64,000 nucleotides of DNA from an uncultured Clostridia bacterium. Lineage in GTDB: Bacteria > Bacillota > Clostridia > Christensenellales > Borkfalkiaceae. The stretch is from assembly GCA_934247225.1 (NCBI GenBank), contig CAKQJE010000004.1, positions 1-64,000 on the forward strand, read 5' to 3'. Shown piece after piece: positions 8,926 through 17,659 of the stretch. A program made the position numbers and the translations under genes. How positions within the stretch are numbered: position 1 is the first letter of the stretch; every line of letters begins with the position of its first letter. Under the pieces are notes generated by a model, which was not told the origin of the DNA, ran no database searches, and was given only the letters and a program-made list of their open reading frames with translations.

Positions 8926-9105
8926 TCAGTTTGGCTGGGATTCGTACATAAAAATATCGAAAGAATTCTTTTTAAGTTTCTTTCCGAAAAGCTCTTTCGC
9001 CTTGTTTAACGCTTCGGCTATGCATTCGGCAAAAACATTCACTCTGACAACTCTTTCTTTCTTTTCTCTGTCAAGCTTCTGGATACAATAGATTCTGTAC
9101 TGCAT
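8926..9105 (-). CDS. Small hypothetical protein, 59 residues
   Basis: A short gene with good gene-like context: ATG at 9103-9105, an AAGGAGA ribosome binding site seven bases upstream, a stop at 8926-8928 and an intrinsic terminator behind it. The product begins MQYRIYCIQKLDREKKERVV and ends IFMYESQPN. It is basic and alternates beta-like and helical stretches (YRIYCIQKL, RVVRVNVFAECIAEALNKAKELFGKKL), so a small folded alpha/beta protein is likely. There is no membrane segment. I do not recognise a family and can give no function. Its position next to spoVAC is not evidence for a sporulation role. Confidence 0.6.
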   Translation of the reverse strand: MQYRIYCIQKLDREKKERVVRVNVFAECIAEALNKAKELFGKKLKKNSFDIFMYESQPN

Positions 9106-9155
9106 AGTGTTCTCCTTTTGCTATCATAATACCACCAAACCTTGGTTCTGTCAAT

Positions 9156-9935
9156 TTAAAAGTGACCTCTTTTTATCTTTTCGGTGAAATTTAAAAGGTT
9201 ATTACATAGAATTTTGTCGATACTCTCGTCGTCATATCCGATTTTTTCAAGCTCGAATTTCGTCAAACCGTAAAGTTTATCGTAACCCAAAGCGTCTTCC
9301 ACATAATTTTCACAACCGTAAAAATCTGTTCCGACAGCAAGATTATCCGCTCCGTGCTTTTGAACAAAGTAATCGATTTGCCTTATAAAATCGGAAATTT
9401 TGCAATGTTTTCCGTCTGTCATAAAATTTGTGTAGCACGTAACGCCCACAAGTCCGTTTCTATCGACGATCTCTTTAAGCTGCCAATCGTGAAGATTTCT
9501 TTTATGTTTAAAAACCCCGTTAAAACACGTATGCGAGTCGACGACGATTTCCGCGTTATCGATAATATCGCGAAATCCGCCTTCGGAAATATGAGCGCAA
9601 TCGATCGCCACTCTTTTCCCGTTCAGTTTTTTTATAAATCCTATTCCTTCCTTTTTTAATCCGTCGATAAAATTGCATCCGTAACCTAATCTGTTTTCTC
9701 CGTTCCATGTCAAGCCGACGTAAATCGGATTTAACGAAAGGAGTTTGTCGACGTCGAGATCTTCGTAACCGACGTCCTCGAATGCAAGTAGTTTAGCTTT
9801 CGACGCTATATCGATTGCTTCCTTAAAACTTCTGTCTCCTCTGAAAACCGCCGTAATTATATTGTTTTTTAAATATTTTTCTGTAAGTTCGCCGCCGACG
9901 GCTGTAAGAATATCGTTGTGAAAATCGGAAAACAA
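9156..9935 (-). CDS. Membrane dipeptidase family protein (peptidase M19)
   Basis: A 259-residue M19 (renal dipeptidase-like) zinc hydrolase, which cleaves dipeptides. Metal ligands are visible as HND (H6, D8), the SHTCFNGVFKHKRNL stretch that corresponds to the family's SHSN...HxRN motif (about residues 133-148), and GTDFYG, the equivalent of the family's GTDFDG. It is shorter than typical members (about 320 residues), with loops missing rather than a lost end. No ATG fits the N-terminus: translation most likely starts at TTG 9933-9935. The only ribosome-binding-like sequence is the G-run that forms the 3' arm of the upstream terminator (9943-9971). Exact substrate unknown. Confidence 0.82.
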   Translation of the reverse strand: MFSDFHNDILTAVGGELTEKYLKNNIITAVFRGDRSFKEAIDIASKAKLLAFEDVGYEDLDVDKLLSLNPIYVGLTWNGENRLGYGCNFIDGLKKEGIGFIKKLNGKRVAIDCAHISEGGFRDIIDNAEIVVDSHTCFNGVFKHKRNLHDWQLKEIVDRNGLVGVTCYTNFMTDGKHCKISDFIRQIDYFVQKHGADNLAVGTDFYGCENYVEDALGYDKLYGLTKFELEKIGYDDESIDKILCNNLLNFTEKIKRGHF

Positions 9936-9971
9936 TAAAAAACCCCCCGAAGCATTGTATGCTCCGAAGGG
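9936..9971 (-). terminator. Intrinsic terminator after the cyclophilin gene
   Basis: On the minus strand a 13-bp stem (9959-9971 with 9943-9955, including G-T pairs) with a 3-base loop runs into six T. The G-run of the 3' arm ends seven bases before the TTG start of the M19 gene and may double as its ribosome binding site. Confidence 0.85.
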
Positions 9972-10042
9972 AAATTTCGTGTTCGTTAAAAAATAATAAT
10001 GTTTGCGACCGCTTAAAACAATGATATTTGCGTTCGTTTATA

Positions 10043-10564
10043 TCAATAATGTTCGGGTTCTTCGTATTCGATTCCGTTCGTATCAACCGTCACGGATTTT
10101 ATAACCTGATCGCGAAGCGGTTTATCGTTATAATCGACGTTTACTTCCGCGATTTTATCTATAACGTCCATTCCGTCGATAACCTGTCCGAATGCGGCAT
10201 ACTGTCCGTCGAGATGCGGAGCGTCGGCATGCATGATGAAGAACTGCGATCCGGCGCTGTTCGGCATCATGGAACGAGCCATCGAAATAACTCCTCTTTT
10301 GTGTTTAAGATCGTTTTTAAAGCCGTTTTTGGAGAATTCTCCTCTGATCGTGTAGCCGGGACCGCCCGTGCCGTTTCCTTTGGGGTCTCCGCCCTGAATC
10401 ATAAAGCCTTCGATAACGCGATGAAAACATAATCCGTTATAAAAGCCTTTATTTACAAGAGAAATGAAGTTGTTGACGGTATTCGGAGCAATTTCCGGAT
10501 AAAGCTCGACGTAGAAAACGTCGCCGTCCTTCATTTCGAAAGTTACGATTGGATTGTTATTCAT
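10043..10564 (-). CDS. Peptidyl-prolyl cis-trans isomerase, cyclophilin type
   Basis: A cytoplasmic cyclophilin of 173 residues that isomerises X-Pro bonds. It has no signal peptide. Core motifs are present: FHRVIEGFMIQGGDP (catalytic Arg in FHRV), GTGGPG, SMARSMMPNSAGSQFFI and FGQVIDGMDVIDKI. The start ATG follows AAGGAGATTATATATT. It lies downstream of the dCMP deaminase gene (26 bases apart) and is closed by a strong terminator, so the two probably form one short operon from the promoter at 11080-11108. Confidence 0.95.
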   Translation of the reverse strand: MNNNPIVTFEMKDGDVFYVELYPEIAPNTVNNFISLVNKGFYNGLCFHRVIEGFMIQGGDPKGNGTGGPGYTIRGEFSKNGFKNDLKHKRGVISMARSMMPNSAGSQFFIMHADAPHLDGQYAAFGQVIDGMDVIDKIAEVNVDYNDKPLRDQVIKSVTVDTNGIEYEEPEHY

Positions 10565-10590
10565 AATATATAATCTCCTTAAATCTTCTT

Positions 10591-11037
10591 TTAGTCGATT
10601 TGTTCGATAATAATTCCCGCTTCGTCAAACAATTTAAGTGAAAACTCGTCGGGATAACCGTATTTATACACAACTCTTTTTATCCCTGCGTTTATGATCA
10701 TTTTGCAGCAAATTACGCAAGGTTGATGCGTGCAGTACAACGTGCCGCCTTCGACGGAAACGCCGAGTTTAGCTGCCTGAGCGATCGCGTTTTGTTCGGC
10801 GTGAACGGCATAGCAAAGTTCGAGTTTCGTTCCGCTGGGAACGTCGAGTTCTCTTCTCAGACATTTACCCTTGCTTTTGCAGCTTTCGATACCGCTCGGC
10901 GCGCCGTTATAACCCGTAGTCATAATGCGCTTATCCTTAACGATGACCGCGCCGACTTGTCTGTTTTCCTGATAACAACTCGACCAGCTCGCGACAAGCT
11001 CCGCAAGCTCAATAAACCTTTTATCCCATTTATCCAT
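10591..11037 (-). CDS. comEB: Deoxycytidylate (dCMP) deaminase
   Basis: A zinc-dependent deaminase of 148 residues that converts dCMP to dUMP for thymidylate synthesis. The catalytic HAE is at about 79-81 and the zinc cysteines are in PCVIC (about 106-110). The family's extra cysteine and histidine ligands lie in the ESCKSKGKCLRRE region. I chose ATG 11035-11037, which has GAGG eight bases upstream; the frame also opens at a GTG nine bases earlier, which has no site. It is the first gene of an operon with the cyclophilin. Confidence 0.92.
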   Translation of the reverse strand: MDKWDKRFIELAELVASWSSCYQENRQVGAVIVKDKRIMTTGYNGAPSGIESCKSKGKCLRRELDVPSGTKLELCYAVHAEQNAIAQAAKLGVSVEGGTLYCTHQPCVICCKMIINAGIKRVVYKYGYPDEFSLKLFDEAGIIIEQID

Positions 11038-11079
11038 TTTACGCACCTCGTTTTGTTTTCGGCGTTATTTTATAAGTAT

Positions 11080-11108
11080 ATTTTAACATATTAAGGCGAA
11101 TCTTGCAA
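11080..11108 (-). promoter_or_regulatory. SigA-type promoter of the comEB operon
   Basis: On the minus strand TTGCAA (11103-11108), a 17-base spacer and TAAAAT (11080-11085), about 43 bases before the comEB start. Confidence 0.6.
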
Positions 11109-11177
11109 TAAAATTTAACCCGACGCGATAAAAATTTGATTTTAAAGAAAAATTTTAAAATATATGCCCGTAAACTA

Positions 11178-11205
11178 TTGACAAATTAAAAAGACAGGCT
11201 ATAAT
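11178..11205 (+). promoter_or_regulatory. SigA promoter of groES-groEL
   Basis: TTGACA (11178-11183), a 16-base spacer and TATAAT (11200-11205). The CIRCE operator begins five bases after the -10 box and so covers the transcription start. Confidence 0.9.
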
Positions 11206-11209
11206 ATTA

Positions 11210-11236
11210 TTAGCACTCTAAGAAAGCGAGTGCTAA
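11210..11236 (+). promoter_or_regulatory. CIRCE operator (HrcA binding site)
   Basis: A perfect TTAGCACTC-N9-GAGTGCTAA inverted repeat. CIRCE is the operator of the heat-shock repressor HrcA. Its place at the start of transcription predicts repression of groESL at normal temperature. hrcA itself is not in the window. Confidence 0.97.
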
Positions 11237-11266
11237 TATACACGAAAAAATATACGGAGGTATAAT

Positions 11267-11551
11267 ATGAAAATACAACCACTTTCCGACTATATTTTAG
11301 TCGAGACCAAAGAAAAAACGGAAACGACGAAGAGCGGATTTTTTCTTCCCTCTGCGTCCGCGGATAAATATGTGACGGCAAAAGCCGTTGCGGTAGGAAA
11401 AGGCGGCTCCGCTTTCGGACAGCCCGTCGCAATGGAAGTTAAAGTCGGCGATACGATTCTCTATCCCGTAAACGCCGCAATAATCGCGAAAGCAGACGGC
11501 GAAGAAGTAACTTTAATTCGTCAGTCGGACGTGCTGGCTATAATCGGATAA
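11267..11551 (+). CDS. groES: Co-chaperonin GroES
   Basis: The 94-residue lid of the GroEL folding chamber. It begins MKIQPLSDYILVE and keeps the mobile-loop region (KTKSGFFLPSA) and the C-terminal beta strands. The ATG follows a GGAGG site by six bases. It is the first gene of the CIRCE-controlled groESL operon, with groEL starting 17 bases after its stop. Confidence 0.97.
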   Translation: MKIQPLSDYILVETKEKTETTKSGFFLPSASADKYVTAKAVAVGKGGSAFGQPVAMEVKVGDTILYPVNAAIIAKADGEEVTLIRQSDVLAIIG

Positions 11552-11568
11552 AAAGGAGGCAATAAATC

Positions 11569-13200
11569 ATGGCTAAACAGATTAAATACGGCGAAGAAGC
11601 AAGAAAAGCTCTCGAAGCAGGCGTAAATACGCTTGCGGATACAGTTAAAATAACGCTCGGTCCCAAGGGAAGAAACGTTGTTCTCGATAAAAAATACGGC
11701 GCGCCGCTCATCACCAACGACGGCGTTACGATCGCAAAAGAAATCGAACTTAAAGATCCGTTCGAAAATATGGGCGCGCAGCTCGTTAAAGAGGTCTCCA
11801 CGAAAACCAACGACGTTGCGGGCGACGGCACTACAACCGCAGTCGTTCTCGCTCAGGCAATGATCAACGAGGGACTTAAAAACCTCGCCGCGGGCGCTAA
11901 CCCGATTGTTTTGAAAAAAGGTATTTCCAAAGCGGTTGACGTTGCCGTTGAACAGCTTAAAAATATAAGCAAACCCGTAGAATCCAAGAATTCGATTGCT
12001 CAGGTCGCTTCTATCTCCGCAGGAGACGAAACCGTAGGCGAACTTATTTCCGAAGCAATGGAAAAAGTCGGAAAGGACGGCGTTATAACCATTCAGGAAA
12101 GCAAAACAATGAAGACCGAGCTTACCACCGTCGACGGTATGAGTTTCGACAGAGGTTACGCTTCCGCATATATGGTTACGGATACAGATAAAATGGTCGC
12201 CGTTTACGACAACCCGCTTATCCTCATAACCGATAAGAAAATCTCCTCTATTCAGGAAATTCTCCCCGTAATCGAGCCTATCGCGCAGCAGGGGCAGAAA
12301 CTTATGATTATTGCCGAGGACGTCGAAGGCGACGCTTTGGCGGCTCTTGTCGTAAACAAACTCAAAGGCGTGTTCAACTGCGTTGCCGTTAAAGCTCCCG
12401 GATTCGGAGACAGAAGAAAAGCTATGCTCGAAGATATCGCGATTCTTACGGGCGGCAAAGTGATTTCTTCCGAACTCGGTCTCGAATTCAAGGACGTAAC
12501 GCCCGATATGCTCGGCAGAGCCGGACAGATCAAGGTTGACAAAGACAATACCGTAATTATAGACGGTGCGGGCGACAGAGACGAAATCAAAGCGAGAATT
12601 CAGTCCATCAAAGCACAGATCGCCGAAACGACTTCCGATTACGACAGAGAAAAACTTCAAGAAAGACTCGCTAAACTTGCGGGCGGCGTAGCCGTCATTA
12701 ACGTAGGCGCGGCAACGGAAGTCGAAATGAAGGAAAAGAAACTCCGTATCGAGGATGCTTTGGCGGCTACGAGAGCCGCAGTCGAAGAAGGTATCGTTCC
12801 CGGCGGCGGCACTGCCCTTCTCTCCGCTATTCCCGCCGTTAAAGCTCTCGTAAAGAAACTTAGCGGCGACGAAAAGACGGGCGCGGAAATCATTTTAAGA
12901 GCTATCGAAGCTCCTATAAGACAAATCGCCAAAAATGCGGGACTCGACGGATCTGTTATCCTTAACAACATTATTCGTTCCAAGAACCCGAATTACGGCT
13001 TCGACGCATACAAGAACGCTTACGTTGATATGGTAGAACAAGGCATTATCGACCCGACGAAAGTTACGAGATCCGCACTTTTAAACGCGGCCTCGATTGC
13101 CTCTACGCTTCTCACCACGGAAAGCATCGTAACCGATATTCCCGAACCCGTTCCTCCGATGCCGCAAGGCGGCGCAGGCGGTATGGGCGGAATGTACTAA
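11569..13200 (+). CDS. groEL: Chaperonin GroEL
   Basis: The 543-residue ATP-driven chaperonin subunit that folds cytosolic proteins inside a double seven-membered ring. Signature stretches are clear: the ATP-binding GDGTTTAVVLAQ near residue 86, the conserved TLGPKGRNV near 30 and the EGIVPGGGTALL region near 405. The C-terminus is a short Gly/Met tail (GGAGGMGGMY), ending in MY rather than GM. A strong AAGGAGG site precedes the ATG. The operon ends at a perfect bidirectional terminator. Confidence 0.98.
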   Translation: MAKQIKYGEEARKALEAGVNTLADTVKITLGPKGRNVVLDKKYGAPLITNDGVTIAKEIELKDPFENMGAQLVKEVSTKTNDVAGDGTTTAVVLAQAMINEGLKNLAAGANPIVLKKGISKAVDVAVEQLKNISKPVESKNSIAQVASISAGDETVGELISEAMEKVGKDGVITIQESKTMKTELTTVDGMSFDRGYASAYMVTDTDKMVAVYDNPLILITDKKISSIQEILPVIEPIAQQGQKLMIIAEDVEGDALAALVVNKLKGVFNCVAVKAPGFGDRRKAMLEDIAILTGGKVISSELGLEFKDVTPDMLGRAGQIKVDKDNTVIIDGAGDRDEIKARIQSIKAQIAETTSDYDREKLQERLAKLAGGVAVINVGAATEVEMKEKKLRIEDALAATRAAVEEGIVPGGGTALLSAIPAVKALVKKLSGDEKTGAEIILRAIEAPIRQIAKNAGLDGSVILNNIIRSKNPNYGFDAYKNAYVDMVEQGIIDPTKVTRSALLNAASIASTLLTTESIVTDIPEPVPPMPQGGAGGMGGMY

Positions 13201-13222
13201 GCCTGAACGCTTAAAAACCACA

Positions 13223-13260
13223 AAAAAAAGTAGTTCTTCTTCGGAAGAACTACTTTTTTT
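13223..13260. terminator. Bidirectional terminator between groEL and the nitroreductase gene
   Basis: A stem of 10 bp or more with a UUCG tetraloop (arms 13229-13239 and 13244-13254) is flanked by A7 on the left and T7 on the right. It can therefore end transcription of groEL (plus) and of the nitroreductase gene (minus). Confidence 0.95.
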
Positions 13261-13267
13261 AAATTAC

Positions 13268-13786
13268 TTAAATCTTGTAAATATAGTTTTCTTTTCTCTG
13301 TTTCGGAGCAGGCGCGTTCCCGTCGAAATAACCGAGCGCGACGTGTCCCACGCCTACATAATCTCCCGTAATACCGAGCGATTTCAAAAGGTTTTTACCG
13401 AAATCGGTTTCAAGTTCTTCCTTTGCTCTGTGAACCCAGCAAGAACCAACGCCGAGCGCCCACGCCGCGTCGAGCATATTCGCGATTACGCTCGCGCCGT
13501 CGTAAACGGACAGATCGTATTTTTCGACCGCAACAAGAATAACCACGGGCGCACCGTAGAAAGGATCAATCCCTTCCCTGCCCATAATTTTCGCATTCAG
13601 GGCGGCAAGTTCTCCTCTTACCTTTTTGTCCTTTATGGCGATTATAACGGGTTTCTGCATTCCCTTTGCCGTCGGCGCATAAGTACCGACTTTCAAAATT
13701 GTATCCAGAACGTCTTCCGGAATGGGTTTATCGTTAAAATTTCTTACGCTTCTTCTCGTAAGCAACGTTTCGATTGCGTCTTTCAT
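13268..13786 (-). CDS. Nitroreductase family protein
   Basis: A 172-residue FMN-dependent oxidoreductase of the nitroreductase family. The N-terminal FMN-binding signature RRSVRNFNDKPI is at about 13-24, and the C-terminal GVGHVALGYF segment is typical. The length is near that of the shorter, single-domain members. GGAGG precedes the ATG. It lies downstream of an ABC exporter pair on the same strand, with 20 bases between them, so it may be co-transcribed. The physiological substrate cannot be told from sequence. Confidence 0.88.
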   Translation of the reverse strand: MKDAIETLLTRRSVRNFNDKPIPEDVLDTILKVGTYAPTAKGMQKPVIIAIKDKKVRGELAALNAKIMGREGIDPFYGAPVVILVAVEKYDLSVYDGASVIANMLDAAWALGVGSCWVHRAKEELETDFGKNLLKSLGITGDYVGVGHVALGYFDGNAPAPKQRKENYIYKI

Positions 13787-13806
13787 ATAAAAACCTCCGA
13801 AGAATT

Positions 13807-15789
13807 TTATTCGAGTTCGAACGCACCCGTATAGAGTTGATAATAAGTTCCTTTCTGCGCTATAAGGGCGTTATGATCTCCTCTTTCGATAATTCTGCCG
13901 TGATCGAGAACCATAATCACGTCGGAATTCATAACCGTGGAAAGTCTGTGAGCGATAACAAAAACCGTTCTGCCTTCCATAAGCTTATCCATACCTCTCT
14001 GAACTATTGCTTCCGTCCTTGTGTCGATCGAGGAAGTAGCTTCGTCGAGAATCATTACGGGAGGATCGGCAACCGCCGCTCTCGCAATGGATATAAGCTG
14101 TCTCTGCCCTTGCGAAAGGTTTGTTCCGTTGCCGTTTAATTCCGTATCGTAACCTTTCGGAAGACGAGTTATAAAGTCGTCGGCACCCGCAAGTTTCGCC
14201 GCCGCGATACACTCTTCGTCGGTCGCGTCGAGTTTGCCGTATCTGATATTGTCCATTACCGTACCCGTAAAGAGGTTGGTATCCTGCAAGACGATGCCGA
14301 GCGAACGGCGGAGATCAGCCTTCTTTATCTTATTGATGTTTATTCCGTCGTAACGGATTTTTCCGTCCGCGATATCGTAAAATCTGTTTATAAGGTTGGT
14401 AATCGTTGTTTTTCCCGCGCCCGTCGCGCCGACGAAAGCTATCTTCTGCCCCGGCTTTGCGTAAAGCGTTATGCCGTGAAGTACGATTTTATCGGGGTCG
14501 TAACCGAAATCGACGTCGTCCATTACTATCGCGCCTTCCAAAAGCGTGTAAGTAACGCTCGAATCCGCGCTGTGCGGATGTTTCCACGCCCAGATACCCG
14601 TTCTGTGCGCCGCTTCGCGAAGCTGTCCGTTTTCGTCGTATTCGGCGTTTACAAGCGTAACGTAACCGTTATCTTCTTCGGGTTTCTGATCGATAAGTTC
14701 GAATACTCTCGAAGCTCCCGCCATTGCCATTATTACCGAGTTTATCTGGTTGGAAATCTGCCCCATCTGGTTTGCGAACTGACGAGCCATTCCGAGGAAG
14801 GCGACAACTACGGGGATTGTCAGAACGGAAGTAAAGCTACCCGTTTTTATAAGCGATTCGAAACCGATATTAACGCCGCTGCCTTTGGAAAGAATGTATA
14901 TTCCGCAACCGATAAACGCGATTACCACATACATAATGTTACCGATATTATGAATTATCGGCATCAACATATTCGAAAATCCGTTTGCTTTGTCGGAAAC
15001 GTCGAACAATTCGTTGTTAAGATTATCGAACCCCTCGAGAGTTTTATTCTCGTGACAGAAAACTTTGACGACTTTCTGCCCGTTCATCATCTCTTCGATA
15101 TATCCTTCGACTTTACCGACCGAACGCTGCTGCGCCATAAAGTATTTCGCGCTCTTCCCGCCGATTTTCTTTGTTACGAAAAGTATCGCGATAACGCCGA
15201 CAATCACTATCGCCCAGAGCATTACGCTGTAATAAAGCATAATAAACGTAAGCGTTATAAGAGTTATCGTCGTCATGCAAAGTTGCGGAAGAGACTGCGA
15301 TACAAGCTGTCTTATTGCGTCGATATCGTTCGTATAAATACTCATTATATCGCCGTGAGCGTTTCTGTCGAAGTATTTGATTGGCAATTTTTCCATTTTG
15401 TCGAACACTTCGTTTCTCATATCGCGGAGAAACTTCTGCGTTAAAACCGCACCGAACTGCCCGAGGAGAATATTCGCTATCCAACCGAGCGAATATATGC
15501 CGAGCATCGTTGCGAGGATTATCAAAACGTTATGCCAGGCTTCGTCGACCGTCAATGTGTTTTTCAGCACGAAATCGAACTGACTGTAAAGATTCTGAAG
15601 GAAAATACCCGCAATCGAGCTTGAAATAGCGCTCACGACAAGAGAAGCGAAAACGGCGAACAATAATCCTTTGTAGTTTTTGAAAAGTAAACCGATAAGT
15701 CTTTTAAGCGATTTGAAATCGGCTTTTCTGCCCATACCTTTTCCTTTGACGGGCGGATTTTTTCCGTTAATCGCATCTGCTTTAGTCAT
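13807..15789 (-). CDS. ABC exporter, subunit with consensus ATPase site
   Basis: A 660-residue type IV ABC exporter half: six membrane segments followed by a nucleotide-binding domain. Walker A is GATGAGKT, the signature is LSQGQRQ, Walker B is MILDEATSSID with the catalytic Glu, and the switch His is present (VIAHRLSTV). Between the membrane and ATPase domains there is an insertion of about 60 residues (around 360-425) that adds polar and Trp/His residues. The start ATG shares a base with the stop of the upstream exporter gene and has an AGGAGG site. It pairs with the next gene to form a heterodimer. Substrate unknown; drugs, peptides or lipids are possible. Confidence 0.93.
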   Translation of the reverse strand: MTKADAINGKNPPVKGKGMGRKADFKSLKRLIGLLFKNYKGLLFAVFASLVVSAISSSIAGIFLQNLYSQFDFVLKNTLTVDEAWHNVLIILATMLGIYSLGWIANILLGQFGAVLTQKFLRDMRNEVFDKMEKLPIKYFDRNAHGDIMSIYTNDIDAIRQLVSQSLPQLCMTTITLITLTFIMLYYSVMLWAIVIVGVIAILFVTKKIGGKSAKYFMAQQRSVGKVEGYIEEMMNGQKVVKVFCHENKTLEGFDNLNNELFDVSDKANGFSNMLMPIIHNIGNIMYVVIAFIGCGIYILSKGSGVNIGFESLIKTGSFTSVLTIPVVVAFLGMARQFANQMGQISNQINSVIMAMAGASRVFELIDQKPEEDNGYVTLVNAEYDENGQLREAAHRTGIWAWKHPHSADSSVTYTLLEGAIVMDDVDFGYDPDKIVLHGITLYAKPGQKIAFVGATGAGKTTITNLINRFYDIADGKIRYDGININKIKKADLRRSLGIVLQDTNLFTGTVMDNIRYGKLDATDEECIAAAKLAGADDFITRLPKGYDTELNGNGTNLSQGQRQLISIARAAVADPPVMILDEATSSIDTRTEAIVQRGMDKLMEGRTVFVIAHRLSTVMNSDVIMVLDHGRIIERGDHNALIAQKGTYYQLYTGAFELE

Positions 15790-17552
15790 TAACGTTCACC
15801 TCCTTCGTTATCGCCGTTTTTGTTCTGAGAATAATAAACTTCTTTATATATCTCGTTGGAATCAAGCAATTCTTCGTGCGTTCCCATAGCGTTTATTTTG
15901 CCGTTTTCCATAATTATGATATTGTCAGCGTCCATAACCGAGGCAACCCTTTGAGCGATTATAATCTTTGTCGTGTCGGGAATAAATTTTTTGAACGCAT
16001 CGCGCAAAAAGGCGTCTGTTTTCATATCGACCGCGCTCGTGGAATCGTCGAGAATAAGTATTTTCGGGTTCGCGAGGAGCGCTCTCGCAATGCAAAGACG
16101 TTGTTTCTGTCCCCCCGAAACGTTCGCGCCGCCCTGATCGATCATCGTATCGTAACCTTTCGGGAATTGCGTAATGAATTCGTCCGCCTGAGCAAGTTTA
16201 CAAGCCGTAACGATTTCTTCGTCCGTCGCGTCCTCTTTACCCCAACGGAGATTTTCTTTTATCGTTCCGCTGAAAAGCATATTTTTCTGCAAAACGACGG
16301 CAACATTCTTTCTTAACACTTCCATATCGTAATTTCTTACGTCCACGTCGCCGACCTTAACGCTGCCTTCCGTAACGTCGTAAAGACGGGAGATAAGGTT
16401 AATGAGCGTTGTTTTGGAAGAACCCGTTCCGCCGAGTATACCGATAGTCTGCCCCGATTTTATATTAAGATTTATGCCTTCGAGCGCGAATTTTTCGGCT
16501 TCTTTGGAATATTTGAAGCTTACGTTATCAAACTCGACGTCACCGTTTTTAACCTGCATAACAGGGTTTGCGGGGTTTGTAAGATCGCTCTTCTCGTCTA
16601 AAACCTCGACTATTCTTCGAGCCGACTCGACGGACATTATGATCATAACGAAAATCATCGAGATCATCATAAGCGACATCAAAATTTGCAAAGAATAAGT
16701 CGTTAAGCTTTGAAGACCGAACGCATCGAGCGTCGTTCCCGGAACCTTTAAAATAAGACGCGAGCCGAAATAACCCAAAGCGATAAGTGCGCCTTGAAGA
16801 CAAATCTGCATAATCGGCGAGTTAAACGCAAGGATTTTTTCTACTTTAGTGAATTCCCTGCACAATTCGTTGGAAACACCCGCGAATTTCTGTGATTCGT
16901 AATCTTCTCTGACGTACGCTTTAACTACCCTCATTCCGTTGATATTTTCCTGAACGGATTCGTTCAACGCGTCGTATTTTTTGAAAAGCTTCTTAAAAAT
17001 CGGCACTGCCAGTTTTATAATTACAAAAAGACCTATCGCAAGGAAAGGCGTCGTTACGAAGAATATTACGGGAAGCGTCGTGTTTATGCTGAAACTCATT
17101 ATTATCGAGAATATAAGCATAAGCGGACTTCTTATCGCCGTTCTTATAAGCATCATGAACGACATCTGCACGTTCGTGATATCCGTCGTAAGACGGGTAA
17201 CGAGCGAAGCGGGGCTGAATTTATCGATATTCGAAAACGAAAATCTCTGAACGTTCTCGAACATATCGTGACGAAGGTTTTTCGCAAAACCCGCCGAAGC
17301 CTTCGCGCAGAACTTACCGCCGAGCATACCCGCGATAAGCGAAACGGCTGCCGCACCTATCATAAGGCATCCGTATAAAATCATTCCGTTCGTATCGGGA
17401 TCTCCTCCTCCCGTGGGCTGAACGCATTTACCGAAACGGAAAATAAGAAGAGGTATCAGAACCTCCATTGCCGCTTCGATTACCATCATAATCATCGTCA
17501 AAACGGTGATTGGCTTGTATTCTCGTAAGCACTTTGTCAACTTCTTTAACAT
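15789..17552 (-). CDS. ABC exporter, subunit with degenerate ATPase site
   Basis: The 587-residue partner of the preceding exporter half, with six membrane segments and an ATPase domain. Walker A reads GGTGSSKT (Ser in place of the usual Gly), Walker B is LILDDSTSAVD with Asp replacing the catalytic Glu, and the switch residue is Gln (IIAQRVASV). Its own signature is the consensus VSGGQKQR. This pattern is known from heterodimeric exporters such as TM287/288 and BmrC/D, where one site is non-hydrolytic. I start at ATG 17552, which has GAGG four bases upstream; the frame opens earlier at a TTG. Confidence 0.93.
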   Translation of the reverse strand: MLKKLTKCLREYKPITVLTMIMMVIEAAMEVLIPLLIFRFGKCVQPTGGGDPDTNGMILYGCLMIGAAAVSLIAGMLGGKFCAKASAGFAKNLRHDMFENVQRFSFSNIDKFSPASLVTRLTTDITNVQMSFMMLIRTAIRSPLMLIFSIIMSFSINTTLPVIFFVTTPFLAIGLFVIIKLAVPIFKKLFKKYDALNESVQENINGMRVVKAYVREDYESQKFAGVSNELCREFTKVEKILAFNSPIMQICLQGALIALGYFGSRLILKVPGTTLDAFGLQSLTTYSLQILMSLMMISMIFVMIIMSVESARRIVEVLDEKSDLTNPANPVMQVKNGDVEFDNVSFKYSKEAEKFALEGINLNIKSGQTIGILGGTGSSKTTLINLISRLYDVTEGSVKVGDVDVRNYDMEVLRKNVAVVLQKNMLFSGTIKENLRWGKEDATDEEIVTACKLAQADEFITQFPKGYDTMIDQGGANVSGGQKQRLCIARALLANPKILILDDSTSAVDMKTDAFLRDAFKKFIPDTTKIIIAQRVASVMDADNIIIMENGKINAMGTHEELLDSNEIYKEVYYSQNKNGDNEGGER

Positions 17553-17631
17553 ACTACCTCTATATATAATCAAGTATTACGATTTTAGTTCTTATTCCCG
17601 AAATTGTCAATTAAAACACGTGTTATAAAAA

Positions 17632-17659
17632 AAGAAAAATCAGTGAAAAAATCACTGAT
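17632..17659 (-). terminator. Intrinsic terminator after the endonuclease IV gene
   Basis: On the minus strand an 8-bp stem ATCAGTGA/TCACTGAT (17652-17659 with 17639-17646) is followed by T-rich sequence. The stop codon of nfo lies within the stem. Confidence 0.8.

Noticed and set aside
11521..12660. A 379-codon open frame on the minus strand
   Set aside because: It is the antisense of groEL; its length reflects codon bias.
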